NCBI GenBank assembly: GCA_030220185.1
Contig: JASPKZ010004202.1
Span: 2,712,001 to 2,776,000 of the forward strand
Origin: Diploptera punctata
Lineage: Eukaryota > Arthropoda > Insecta > Blattodea > Blaberidae
Length of the DNA stretch: 64,000 nt
Direction of reading: 5' to 3'
A program made the translations under genes and the position numbers. This document shows, one piece after another, positions 30,245-39,789 of this stretch; the first letter of the stretch is position 1; every line of letters begins with the position of its first letter. The notes below the pieces were generated by a model. The model saw only the letters and a program-made list of their open reading frames with translations, was not told where the DNA came from and made no database searches.

Positions 30245-30505
30245 TAATAATAATAAGTAAACTAGTGAATCCTTTTTTACATCTTGCCTCATATTTATGT
30301 TTCTTTAAACATGGGAACTAGTTATCAAGAGAACCATCTCTCTCATTTTCAACCGACATTATGACTACCGGATTGTGTCGGTTGAAAATGAAAGAGATGT
30401 TTCTCTTGAAAACTAGTTCGTGTTTAAAGAAACATGAAATATGAAGTAAGATTTAAGAATGACTCATTAATTTATGAATTAAGAACCTCATAATATTATT
30501 TCCCA
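30245..30505. mobile_element. PLE-G short fold-back
   Basis: TGCCTCATATTTATG ... AAATATGAAGTAAG arms centred near 30,372. The hammerhead is decayed (stem II AAGAGA/UCUCUU, GAAAACUAGUUC) and no CUGA core is left. Confidence 0.65.
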
Positions 30506-30519
30506 TATTTAACTATGAT

Positions 30520-30780
30520 AATAATAAATTTGTTATCCCAGTCAAGGTTATGTCTATTCAGGAATTTGTTGACGTTTCAATCTCCTTATATGAGATCATT
30601 TTCAAGATTGCAAAAATCGTTGAAACGTTGATAAATTACTTATTTTAGGAATTCACACTGTGAGGTATATTCATTTAGGTAGAATTTTTTATCACTCACC
30701 TCATATTGTTCAAATTGATGAATTCCTGAATAAACAGAACTTTGACTGGGATAACAAATTTATTAATATAAATTTAACTA
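30520..30780. mobile_element. PLE fold-back with minimal hammerhead remnant
   Basis: TTTGTTATCCCAGTCAAGGT ... inverted at 30,738-30,770. Minus strand 30,568-30,615 reads UUGAAAA, stem II AUCUC/GAGAU, GAAACGUC. A PLE terminus (AGGAATTCACACTGTGAGGT ... CTCACCTCATATTG) was inserted in the middle. Confidence 0.6.
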
Positions 30781-30817
30781 CGACAACTACTCCCAGCGAA
30801 TAATATAAAGGAATATT

Positions 30818-30852
<35 letters not shown>

Positions 30853-30869
30853 GGGCTTCCAATATAAAC

Positions 30870-31066
30870 CCGGACCGGCCTCACGGGGTTTCACCCGTCA
30901 GGCAGCGCTCTGTCCTCGTCCGCATTTCACTCTGCCAGCCACTCTCCTTGAATTAGTCAGTTTACTATCGTTCGACAAGATGAGACGTCAGCTGACATTA
31001 GAGCAGCGCATTTATGTGTGTAAATGTTATTATAAATACGAATCAGCTCATCGCGTTTCCAAATTT
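30870..31066 (+). pseudogene. transposon leader and HTH N-terminus fused to a PLE
   Basis: ATG at 30,980 starts MRRQLTLEQRIYVCKCYYKY then ESAHRVSKF, the helix-turn-helix start (DUF4817-like) seen before arthropod transposase-type ORFs. It stops abruptly at about 31,066, where PLE-N coding sequence begins in another frame. Confidence 0.5.
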
Positions 31067-31470
31067 CTGTGGCACATGTGACAATGTCTATATAGGACAA
31101 ACTGGTAGACCTTTTATCTCTCGGATAAAGGAACACATGAGAGCATATAACAGAAATTTAGAAAATTCAAAATATGCTAACCACCTATTCCAATTTAATC
31201 ATTGTTTCGATCCAAATTTTGAAATTTTACATGTTTGTGATAAGGGTAAGAAGTTGGACCTTTTGGAGGCTGTAGAAATTAATAAATTTAAAAGTAGTAA
31301 AAAACTGTTAAATTCTCAACTTGATTTGAATGAATCCCCTTTGTTAAATTAAAAAATTTAAATAAATATTGTTGTATTGTTGCTTAGATCAGTTGGAACA
31401 CAATTCATAATTTGTTAACATGTCTGAAGAAGGTACAGTGTACCGAAACAGCTGTCACTGAATTATAAAG
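31066..31470 (+). mobile_element. PLE-N 3' end with GIY-YIG domain
   Basis: A frame of about 100 codons: FCGTCDNVYIGQTGRPFISR, IKEHMRAYNRNLENSKYANH, FQFNHCFDPNFEILHV and DLLEAVEINKF, a canonical Penelope GIY-YIG second half (VYIGQTGR) with Cys pair and downstream His. It stops at TAA (31,350). A hammerhead lies 70 bp after the stop. The 5' part is truncated by the fusion at 31,066. Confidence 0.85.
31419..31462 (+). ncRNA. hammerhead ribozyme, PLE-N
   Basis: CUGAAGA, stem II GGUAC/GUACC, GAAA, palindromic ACAGCUGU stem III, C at the cleavage position (GUC). Stem I is short (UG/AC plus a U-U mismatch). The core is canonical. Confidence 0.7.
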
Positions 31471-31995
31471 GTAAAAAGGTAAAGTGATCCCACAACAGGC
31501 CTCTGGAGGCCTTTGGGTTAGTAGGAGGTTAAGGCTCCCACTTTTCCTAGACAATCGGCACTTGATGTCAGCCGGGTTGTCAGCCCTGCGTGACGGCCGC
31601 CTTTACCCCTGAACAAGTGTCTGGTACTCATTTCCGTTAGAGGCTGAGTTGACCCCAGGGCCATAGTGCCGCCAGAGGGTTTGGGTCAGTTTAAAAATCC
31701 TGACCCCAATGGGACTTGAACCCTCGACCCTCCGGCTTGTAGCTCAGTGCCTTAACCACTACGCTACGGCGTGCCCCCTAAAGTAAAGTGATCCCACAAT
31801 AGGCCCGGAAGCCCTTGGGGTAGTAGGAGGTTAAGGCTCCCACTTTTCCTAGACAATCGGCACTTTATGTCAGCCGGGTTGTCAGCCCTGCGTGACGGCC
31901 GCCTTTACCCCCAGAACAAGCGTCCGGTACTCATTTCCATTAGAGGCTGAGTCGACCCCAGGGCCATAGTGCCGCCAGAGGGTTTGGGTCAGTTT
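31468..31995 (-). mobile_element. SINE-B dimer with shared TSD
   Basis: Two SINE-B units in tandem: a full unit (about 31,479-31,777) and one lacking the tRNA head (31,780-31,995). A single target duplication TGAATTATA (31,459-31,467 and 31,996-32,004) embraces both, so they moved as one dimer. The target was the PLE-N 3' end. Confidence 0.88.
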
Positions 31996-32099
31996 TGAAT
32001 TATATCTTAATAAATATGAAAATCAAATAAAACTACGTTTTATTTTTATTTAATTAATAAATATGGATTTTCATCAAGTAAACACCAACTCAATTGATT

Positions 32100-32290
32100 A
32101 TTTAAAAACATAGAAGTTTGAGGTAAGAAGAATTCATGATTCATTTGATTCTTATTAATGTTATATATGTTAATTGTCCCAGAAAAATTCTCTAAATGAT
32201 GGTGAAAACTCTTTCAAATCAGTCAAGTAGTTTTTGAGTCCATAAAGAACAGACAGACTCACACTCATTTTTGTATATAAAGACTAATTC
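32100..32290 (+). repeat. PLE-F end and RTE-like tail
   Basis: ATAGAAGTTTGAGGTAAGAA with its flank, followed by TCAGTCAAGTAGTTTTTGAG, GAACAGACAGACTCAC and TTTTTGTATATAAAGA, an RTE-type 3' tail. Confidence 0.5.
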
Positions 32291-32357
32291 ACAACATGGT
32301 ATTATTTTTACTAGCATCGTGAATCTTAAATACATTGCAGTTGCTTTTTACAAATAG

Positions 32358-32573
32358 GTTTTGTATTTGGTGGCAACATTTGGAACTGTGGAACTTGGAT
32401 GGATAAGATGGGTTCAAGTGACAAAGCTGGTAATAGAGGAAAACCTGCCACTCCAAGAGATGGCAGTGCAGTGGAACTAATTGGACTAAGCAAAGGAGCT
32501 TTGCGATGGTTGGCAAAACTCAATCAAGAAGGAAAGTTCCCATATGACAGCGTCAGAAGACAGAACAAAGATG
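32358..32573 (+). CDS. AGL: AGL exon
   Basis: 216 nt, from AAATAG to GATG|GTGAGA. It encodes [40 protein letters not shown] and [20 protein letters not shown] and [11 protein letters not shown] are near-invariant in AGL; the Asp and Glu residues here are part of the glucosidase active-site region. Confidence 0.97.
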
Positions 32574-32639
32574 GTGAGATCTGTTTAAAAATATTATTTG
32601 GAGTTTTTAGAATTTAACGCTATCAGGTATTGTTTATTT

Positions 32640-32830
32640 CATATAAATTGTATCACCTCATCTTACCTCATATCCCTCTTCTTATTAGACCATTTTGGGA
32701 TCTTTATTCGGTTCCATCCTCAGTACTTTCATGACCATTGTTATGTTATTTTGAAGAGCTACCTCCTGTTCCCTCTATTGGTAGACTGATTAACCTCGAA
32801 ATCAAATCACTTTCCCCAGGAATTAAAAAA
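32640..32830 (-). mobile_element. PLE-I single arm, decayed
   Basis: CATCTTACCTCATATCC, minus-strand CUGAGGA with stem II GGAACC region but AAAA for GAAA, then NFEIPGESDLISRLISLPIE-type codons. Confidence 0.6.
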
Positions 32831-32849
32831 AAAATTATATTTAAATTAA

Positions 32850-33030
32850 TATCGGGAAGTAAACATTATGAGGTTATATCATTGATAGTGAGTAGAGAAC
32901 ATATTTTTATCGACTCACTTCATACATTTTCAAACTTCTTTGATACCGACGGTTTCAGACAATATCTTGTCCCTCTTCAGTCTTTTAAATTATATGAGGT
33001 GAGTCATTAAAAATATGTTCTGCACTCACT
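32850..33030. mobile_element. PLE-E short fold-back
   Basis: Outer ends GGGAAGTAAACATTATGAGG and AATATGTTCTGCACTC. Only the left arm keeps the hammerhead; the ORF is deleted. Confidence 0.65.
32938..32986 (-). ncRNA. hammerhead ribozyme, PLE-E
   Basis: CUGAAGA, stem II GACAA/UUGUC plus closing pairs, GAAA, ACC/GGU stem III, A at the cleavage position. Stem I is shortened by the internal deletion. Confidence 0.5.
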
Positions 33031-33044
33031 ATTAATTAAAAAAT

Positions 33045-33660
33045 TTATTAATTTCTCCTTTTCGTTTTTTTGAATGTAGATTTTTTGCAAACTGTGAGCT
33101 CTTTAGGTTTTCTTATTTGTTTAATTAATTTTGCCTTCCTTTTGATCTACTGTAGGCACTCATGCTTGGTCACAAAAACATTGAATTGAAAGAAAGGTTA
33201 AATTAATTAAACAAATAGAAAAACCTAAGGAGGTCATGGTTTTGGAAAATATTAACTTCAAAAAAACGAAAAGGAGAAATTTATCGTCTTCTTCTTCATT
33301 ACATGTATCCAGCCGTAGCTGATGACACGAATCCATTGTATACTTATGCTGTAAGTTGCAATGGGGCTGCATTTGAACATGCAGCTTATGTGGGCATTCA
33401 AGGTGAGTGTCCATGAGGTTAAAACAAAGAGATATAGCAAAGACAGAAATGAATCCTTTGGCCTCAAACACTCTAATACCATCAGGGTCGAAGAAAACAA
33501 GAGGTCAGGCAAGGGAGACTGGATAGGAGAGAATTTATGAATTTTGAAATTCCTGGAGAAAGTGATTTGATTTCTAGATTCTTTAGTCTACCAACAGAGG
33601 GAGGAGGAGGCTGTTCTTCAAGACAACATAACAACGACCATGAAAGTATTTATTGTATAG
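33045..33660. mobile_element. PLE-I fold-back split by a LINE tail
   Basis: Left part (minus) ends in KPKSSQFAKNLHSKK-type codons; right part (plus) gives THAWSQKH, LIKQIEKPKEV and, after the insertion, MNFEIPGESDLISRFFSLPT. Interrupted at 33,283-33,530. Confidence 0.65.
33283..33530 (-). pseudogene. LINE 3' tail inserted in PLE-I
   Basis: Minus-strand frame DPDGIRVFEAKGFISVFAIS and QHKYTMDSCHQLRLDTCNEE ending in a (GAAGAAGAC) tail. GAGA-ATTTAT-like sequence on both sides suggests a target duplication (GAGAAATTTAT, AGAGAATTTAT). Confidence 0.55.
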
Positions 33661-33942
33661 CTGGCTTAACTTGGCAGAGAGAGATGTAGATACAAGGGTA
33701 GATCGTTGACCACTTTAGTCCAAATACAAAAGAAAGAACTCGCCCCATTGTCAGTTTTCCTCTTCCCCCTTTCCCCTATTAACATCTGGTGAAGAAACAC
33801 CAACAACACTGGTGCGAGTGAGAGAGATGAGTAGAGTTATTAAATTAACATTAAGAAGCTAAAGCAGTTACTATGATTGAAATAAGTATATTAAAGTACA
33901 CAACTAAATTATTGTAATCAAATGGTAAAGAGAAAAATTTAT

Positions 33943-34126
33943 GCCTGAACCGGGAATCAAACCCTGAACCTTCAGCTTTCCATGCTGATGCTCTTAACCA
34001 TTGAGCTAAGACAGTAAGGTAAAGGAAGGATTTGTGCTTGGATGGGAAGGAAGCCTGGATTAGCTCAATGGTTAAAAGCATCAGCACGGAAAGCTGAAGG
34101 TTTGGGGTTCGATTCCCGGTTCAGGC
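33943..34126. repeat. inverted pair of tRNA-like units (GGA anticodon)
   Basis: The minus copy (33,943-34,010) is cut at the D-arm; the plus copy (34,053-34,126) is a full cloverleaf with acceptor GCCTGGA/TTCAGGC, anticodon stem TCAGC/GCTGA and loop ACGGAAA. The ATTTTTCTCTTTACCATTTG flanks are mirror images, so the pair is a fold-back. Confidence 0.65.
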
Positions 34127-34452
34127 ATAAATTTTTCTCTTTACCATTTGATTACATGAGTAGAGTTGTCTCATTCTACAAATTTCTCGTAAAGTTAAAC
34201 CAGAGAGACTATAGGATGGAACCTAACTAGGTCCTGAAACCGGTCTAATAAGAAGGATATGAGGTGAGGTGATACAATGTTTCTTAAATAAATAATAGCT
34301 CTTAGTGTTAATTCCTAAAAAGTCAATTGAAATGTTTTTTAATTGATAATTCCGAGAATCATAATAAACTGAATATGTTTATGTAGATGTAATAAGTTGT
34401 GTGTTGAAGAATTAAATTAATGTTTTTATTACCTCACCTCATATCCTTTTTC

Positions 34453-34495
34453 TTCTATACTGCAGTTTCGGAGCTTATCTCCATCGTCAGTAGCC
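34453..34495 (-). ncRNA. hammerhead ribozyme, PLE-A2 left arm
   Basis: CUA/UAG stem I, CUGACGA, bulged U, GGAG/CUCC stem II with loop AUAAG, GAAA, palindromic ACUGCAGU, A at the cleavage position. Fully canonical core. Confidence 0.7.
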
Positions 34496-34942
34496 TCTGG
34501 TCGATCAGTGTAATGTCGTTTCTTGGCAGTTTTCTTCTTTCTTCTATTGGTGGACCGATGAACCTCTGGATCAGGTCAAAATTTGCACGAGTCTTGAAAT
34601 TCATGAGTTTATCTTTCTTCTATCTAAACTAAAAGAAATTTAAAAACTAGATTGAAAGAACATCTTAGAAATGTCAAAAAGGGTGAAGTGGACAAGTCAG
34701 CTGTAGCAGCCCATGCTTGGTCTGAAAAGCATTTAATCGATAAAAAACCTAGCCTAATCAAACACACAGATAAACAGAAAGAACTGATGTTCTGAGAAAA
34801 GATCCACATCCAAAGAAAGAAGAAAGATAAACTTACGAATTTCAAAACTCCCGCAAATTTTGACCTGATCCAGAGGTTCATTGGTCCACTGATAGAAGGA
34901 AGAAGAAAACCGCCAAGAAACGACATAACACCGGTCGACCAG

Positions 34943-34986
34943 AGGCTACTGATGATGAAGATAAGCTCCGAAACTGCAGTCTAGAA
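34943..34986 (+). ncRNA. hammerhead ribozyme, PLE-A2 right arm
   Basis: CUA, CUGAUGA, weakened stem II, GAAA, ACUGCAGU, C, UAG. The stem II pairing is reduced compared with the left arm. Confidence 0.55.
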
Positions 34987-35105
34987 GAAAAAGGATATGA
35001 GGTGAGGTAATAAAAACATTAATTTAATTCTTAAATTAAACCTCATAGTGTTCTTTCCCTGTGAAAGTTAAATAAATAAGTTATGTGTTGATGATTGCTT
35101 GATAG

Positions 35106-35314
35106 GTTCGTATACAACATGGACTTACAAACATTGGGAGGATCGCATTGCAGCAAACTTTGAAAAACATTTCTTTGTACCAACGAAGCCTTCTCCTTCT
35201 GAAAGCCATCCTGATCTGGTTCATCGTCGAGGAATTTACAAAGATTCTGTTGGTGCTGGACATCCTTGGGCTGATTACCAGCTTAGATGCAATTTTCCTA
35301 TTGCTATGGTTGCT
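35106..35314 (+). CDS. AGL: AGL exon
   Basis: 209 nt, from TTGATAG to GCT|GTAAGT. It encodes [40 protein letters not shown] and [35 protein letters not shown] is conserved in animal AGL. Confidence 0.97.
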
Positions 35315-35558
35315 GTAAGTGTATTCTATAACATTTTACTTCTAAAAATGTTCTTTTTGTGCGCTAACATCTTCAATCTTGAATAACTCAGACTCTATTG
35401 ATCATACTGCTTACATGTTACATGCCCTTTGAGATCTCACTCTGAAATTTTCAGGTATTAGAGTTTGTAACAGTACTGAAAAAATATATATTTTTCCCAA
35501 AATTAAAAAAAAAAAAACACTATCCCAATTTTCATGTTTGAAAAACAGTTTTCATTTT

Positions 35559-35747
35559 GATCTTGAAGACGATTTCCAGGCTGTAGGCCATGGTCTCGAG
35601 GCTTGAAGTTCCCCGATGTTTCGTCAGAGACTGCGTCTGGCATCCTCAAGGGTTGTCTCAAGCCTCGAGACCACGGCCTACAGCCCAGAAATCTTCTTCA
35701 AGGTCATCATAGCAACTCCGGCCGTCAAAGCCTAAGTCAATACATTA
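35559..35747. mobile_element. PLE-B mini fold-back with 11-bp TSD
   Basis: Only the outer ~90 bp of each arm remain (GATCTTGAAGACGATTTCC ... inverted). GTTTTCATTTT flanks it at 35,548-35,558 and 35,748-35,758. Confidence 0.8.
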
Positions 35748-36119
35748 GTTTTCATTTTCCTCAATTTTTCTTTATTTTAATAAATATAGTCAAGTGGCAT
35801 ATCAAATTGAATCTTATGAAATTTCATTTTAAATGAGGTGTAAAACATTCCTGTAGGACTAATAGAATGTGAATAATTCAAGATTGAAAAGTTAGCATGG
35901 GAAAAAGAAAATTTCCATATTTTAAAATTAATGTCATCAAAACCAAAAAAAAATATATATAGTTTTTCTAAAAATGTGTATTAATTTAGTCCTTTGGGGA
36001 AAATGATTCTCGAAACTTTCATTAAAATCTGAGAAGGTCAAATTTTCTGACTGGTTGGTTTGATGTGGAATGACCCCTAATCATAGAAGTTGAACTATAA
36101 ATAAAAATAAATAATTTTG

Positions 36120-36238
36120 ATGTCTTCTTCTTCTTCCTTCCAAGTATTAGGCCAAGGCCTGTTATGACCCTATAGAAAATTTTCCCTCCAGCATTTCATA
36201 GGACGGCCCAGAGATCTTCGTCCTCTTGGTATATTTTG
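36120..36238 (-). repeat. LINE-type tail with (GAA)n
   Basis: Inverse of the tail at 2,106: CTTCTTCTTCTTCCTTCCAA, GTATTAGGCCAAGGCCTGTT, AAATTTTCCCTCCAGCAT. Confidence 0.5.
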
Positions 36239-36364
36239 ATGTTATATTTTAAATTAACATTTTCCAAAATAATATAAAATAAATAAAATATACTAATAAA
36301 TAAGTTGAGTTTGCTGTCATTTACCTAGTAGTTCGTTGTTTCACGTAAGACATGTTTCATTAGA

Positions 36365-36708
36365 ACTAAATAACTAAAGAACAACATAAGAAATGTAAAA
36401 AAAAAGTAGAAATAGAAAAGTCTGCAGTAGCTGCTCACATTTGGTCAGACAAACATAAAATAGACGTAAACACCAAATTATTAAAACGGTTAGAAAACAC
36501 AAATGAACTCATTACATGGGAAAAAATTACATACAGAAGAACAAGGAGAGAATCTTGAATTTTGAAATTACTGGGGAGAGAAATTTAATACGGAAGTTCT
36601 TTGGACCACCAAAAGATGGAGTAGGAGTAGACATCCAGTACTGACAACTTAAAGATCAGAGAAGCTTTTAAATATGTCTTACAGGAAACAACGAAATAAG
36701 AGGTAAGA
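36365..36708 (+). mobile_element. PLE-C single arm
   Basis: EIEKSAVAAHIWSDKHKIDV, NTKLLKRLENTNEL, ILNFEITGERNLIRKFFGPP with small frame breaks, then a decayed end AAGAGGTAAG at the SINE-A junction. Confidence 0.7.
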
Positions 36709-36890
36709 CCGCTGTGGTCTCGAGGTAGAGTGCTGCCTTGTTACACAGTGGGCCCGGGTTCGATCCCAGGTCGGGACAAGTTTCCTGGGTGAAGTTTTTT
36801 TTTCAGGGTTTTTCCTCACCTTTAAGACAAATGTCAGGAAACTTTAAGGCTAAAATGGTCCCTGAACATCATCTGGCCATCATTATCATC
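36709..36890 (+). mobile_element. SINE-A, 3'-truncated
   Basis: ACCGCTGTGGTCTCGAGGTA, box B GGGTTCGATCCC, AAGACAAATGTCAGGAAACT, ending in a CATTATCATCATTA run. Confidence 0.8.
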
Positions 36891-37152
36891 ATTAACATAT
36901 CATTAAGTTTAGGATTAAGGCCTCTCCTGGTGCATCATTACTATCATCATCACGTATCATATATCATCAGAGCAGCATAATTCCACCTTCCAGGCGCCCC
37001 AACCTCAGAAGTGGGTTTCAATAACGCCATGCCAGGAGAGAATACCAGAATGTTGAAATGACAACATGATGGCATTAAATAAAAAAAATGAAGGCAGACC
37101 CAACTTATTTATTAAATAGAACCTAATAATGTTACTTCCTATTGTATTTTTA

Positions 37153-37740
37153 TAATCATCATCATCATCATCCGGTATCATGGCAGCTGCCGCCATCTTC
37201 TGGAAACCAAACCCATTCCTCTCTGTCCATCCATTGATCTTCCTCCATTCCTCTGATATTCATGGCTGCTTGTACCCCTTCTATCCAAGTTTTCTTCGGG
37301 CTTCCTCTCTTCCTCCTTTCCATTGGGATCCATTCCATAACAATTTTAGGCAATCTTTGTTCTGGCATTCTTTTGACATGGCCATACCACTGTAATCTTT
37401 TCTTTTCTATAATGTCTATGATGTCTGGCTCCTCTTGCACATCCATAATTTCCCTTATTTCTTTATTTCGTATTCTATCCATTCTAGATTTTTCAGTTGA
37501 TCATCTTAAAAGATCCATATCTGTACTTAAAATTCTTTTCATTTCCCTGGTAGGAATTTGCCAGACTTCAGCACCATATGTTAAAATGCTCTGAATTATG
37601 GTTTGATATATTTGTAATTTTCTATTTTTTGTAATATTTTTGCTCCACCAAACAGAGTTTAAAGCATTTATTGCATTTATTGTATTTTTACTACCATAAA
37701 TAAGAAAAGTTCTGTGTAAAATTATGATTGTGTTTATGGT
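37153..37740 (-). pseudogene. LINE RT C-terminal region
   Basis: Minus strand: INALNSVWWSKNITKNRKLQ, TIIQSILTYGAEVWQ, KEIREIMDVQEEPDIIDIIE, RLQWYGHVKRMPEQRLPKIV, KRGSPKKTWIEGVQAAMNIR and GWFPEDGG-like end, then an ATGATGATG tail. One frameshift near 37,490. This is a 5'-truncated jockey/RTE-like element whose far end stops just before an AGL exon. Confidence 0.85.
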
Positions 37741-37763
37741 ATTTGTTTTTATTTTAAATGCAG

Positions 37764-37949
37764 GCACCAGAAATGTTTGACCCAGCAAATGCTTGGACAG
37801 CTCTTAAGCAAGTGGAAGATATATTACTTGGTCCTCTGGGCATGAAGACATTGGACCCTGCTGATTGGAATTATTTTGGAGATTATGATAATGCTAATGA
37901 TTCAGATAACGATAAACTGGCCCACGGTTTCAACTATCATCAAGGACCT
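37764..37949 (+). CDS. AGL: AGL exon
   Basis: 186 nt, phase 0 at both ends, from AATGCAG to CCT|GTAAGT. It encodes [40 protein letters not shown] and [21 protein letters not shown] and GFNYHQGP are near-invariant family motifs. Confidence 0.97.
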
Positions 37950-37978
37950 GTAAGTGATCATCATTTATTGTTTTTATC

Positions 37979-38335
37979 CCTCAGGGGTCCTCATCTAGGG
38001 GATATGTGGATGGCGACCACAAGGTGCCCAAGCTGAGCAAAACATTTCTTCCACTTACTTGTGTTTTGCACTCTTTTAACTATACTATCTAACCTCTCTT
38101 GGTTAACTCTTGTTTTTTCGACCCCAATGCTATTAGGGCATCCGAGGGCTAGGGAATCTTTCCTTTCTTCCATTTCTTCTTTCCTTTATTTTCTTTTCTT
38201 CTCCAGAAAAGCCTGACCAGAGGCTATAAGATGGCAGCCCCATCACTGGTCTTGCCTTCCTTTGGCCAGCAACTAATCGAAGGGGCTATTATTATGCTTT
38301 CAAGTCTTATACGAGAATTTCCCCTACATGAACAA
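37979..38335 (+). repeat. unclassified interspersed repeat R-X, intact copy
   Basis: About 355 bp starting CCCTCAGGGGTCCTCATC, the uninterrupted version of the copy at 1,518-2,105. It carries a short open frame MAAPSLVLPSFGQQLIEG, continuing IIMLSSLIREFPLHEQLNV, which may be the start of a larger ORF of a retroelement. Its class is unknown to me. Confidence 0.6.
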
Positions 38336-38394
38336 TTGAATGTCTGAAAAGTGATGATCTAATCAACAAAATATCAGGGTTGAGTTTTAATAGA

Positions 38395-38625
38395 ATAGGA
38401 AATGAAAGAGGGGCATGTAAACTCCTTGTAGGAAAACCAGAGGGAAAGTGCCCAGTAGGTCGGCCAACAATGAGGCGGGAGAATATAATTAACCATGATT
38501 TGAGGCAAGTAAATTATACAGAGGATGATTGGAAAATATTAACTTAGGATAGGGCTGTATGGAGAGTTTATATCTGTACAACCCTTAAGGGTTCAATAAT
38601 TCCAGTAAGTTAGTTATGGTGAATT
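38395..38625 (+). pseudogene. LINE RT tail
   Basis: KLLVGKPEGKCPVGRPTMRR, then VNYTEDDWKILT and AVWRVYICTTLKGSIIPVS: the same family as 6,120-6,765, here continuing closer to the 3' end. Confidence 0.75.
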
Positions 38626-38865
38626 GATTGTTTGATTATTTTCCAACTTACAATGCTTTTTGAAAAAAATTATGATACTTAATGCAGATTTTCTATTTAT
38701 GATATTTTTAATAATGTATGTATAAGATACTAGTAGTTCATAAGCAACCACTTAAAGATTCTTTTTAGTATGTACTTATATTTAACTTTTATAGGAATTA
38801 ATCACTATGAGGTTTAATTTATGGTGAAATTAAATGTTTCTTACCTCTCCTCATATAAATTTTCT

Positions 38866-38914
38866 AAGTTGATCGCGATTTCGAGACTATAACTTTCTCA
38901 TCATCAGAACTTTG
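38866..38914 (-). ncRNA. hammerhead ribozyme, PLE-A left arm
   Basis: AAGUU/AACUU stem I (5 bp), CUGAUGA, bulged U, stem II GAGA/UCUC, GAAA, palindromic AUCGCGAU, C at the cleavage position. Confidence 0.72.
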
Positions 38915-39226
38915 TTGGCGACTGGTGTTGTGTCGATCGGAAGAAACTCTTCTTCTTCCCTCTGTTGGTGGACCGATGAACCTCTGGATCAGGTCAAAAT
39001 TTGCGGGAATTTCGAAGTTCATAAGTTTTCCTTTGTTTTTCTGAATGTGGATCTAGACAAACAAAAGGAACTCACGGTTTGGGAAAGAACCACATTGAGA
39101 AAAACAAAGGAAAACTTATGAACTTCGAAATTCCTGCAAATTCTGACCTGATCCAGAGATTCATCGGTCCACCAACAGAGGGAAGAAGAAGAGTTTCTTC
39201 CGATCGACATAACACCAGTCACCAAC

Positions 39227-39275
39227 AAAGTTCTGATGATGAGACAGTTATAGTCTCGAAATCGCGATCAACTTA
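39227..39275 (+). ncRNA. hammerhead ribozyme, PLE-A right arm (best copy)
   Basis: AAGUU (39,228-39,232), CUGAUGA (39,233-39,239), U, stem II GAGAC/GUCUC, GAAA (39,258-39,261), stem III AUC-GC-GAU, C17 at 39,269, AACUU (39,270-39,274). Every core position matches the hammerhead consensus and stem I has five perfect pairs. Confidence 0.78.
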
Positions 39276-39597
39276 GAAAATTGATATGAGGAGGGGTAAG
39301 AAACATTTAATTTCACCATGTACTTACATTTATATATATACACACACACACACACACACATATTTCATACCTCCGTTCATGGAGACATGGTGCTTCCTAG
39401 CAGGGATTCCTTGACCAAGGCTAATTCAGTTATTAATATTTAATTTTAGGAAGTTATATTTTGAGGTTATTTTAATTATATTATTTTTGGTCTGGACATC
39501 TTACCTCAATATTAATGTTGATTTGTTCTTGGACATGTTTCAAAACAATTCTCTGTTTTATCTTCGACTTTCCCAGACTTTTTTTCCCAGGCTTTTG

Positions 39598-39740
39598 AAA
39601 TTCGCAGTCGAGTCTATGACAGGGAAACAACAGCTGTAAGCGCTCGCCACTGAAGATGCCCTCCGCAGTTGAGGGAGAAACGTCTGGAAGAAACGCCAGT
39701 TATAGACCACGGCCACATAGCCCGGAATCTTTTATCACCA
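39598..39740 (+). mobile_element. PLE-B2 single arm
   Basis: GCAGTCGAGTCTATGACAGG, AACAACAGCTGTAAGCGCTC, hammerhead, GCCACATAGCCCGGAATC terminus. Confidence 0.75.
39646..39689 (+). ncRNA. minimal hammerhead ribozyme, PLE-B2
   Basis: CCA/UGG, CUGAAGA, CCCUC/GAGGG, GAAACGUC; identical to the motifs at 1,713 and 10,267. Confidence 0.7.
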
Positions 39741-39789
39741 AATTAAATTATTCTTAATATCTAAAGGAAGTGACACTATGAGGTATATT

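Larger units (their letters stand above)
34395..35068. mobile_element. PLE-A2 fold-back
   Basis: Left arm minus (34,430-34,630), right arm plus (34,625-35,065) with LKEHLRNVKKGEVDKSAVAA, HAWSEKHLIDKKPSLIKHT, FEIPANFDLIQRFIGPLIEG pieces. The right end AACCTCATAGTGTTCTTTCC lies 40 bp before an AGL exon. Confidence 0.8.
38790..39320. mobile_element. PLE-A fold-back with hammerheads in both arms
   Basis: Arms 38,820-39,050 (minus) and 39,055-39,320 (plus), outer left end GGAATTAATCACTATGAGGT. Each arm encodes KENLMNFEIPANSDLIQRFI, PPTEGRRRVSSDRHNTS, followed by the ribozyme. The arms look nearly identical, suggesting a young insertion or conversion. Confidence 0.82.
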
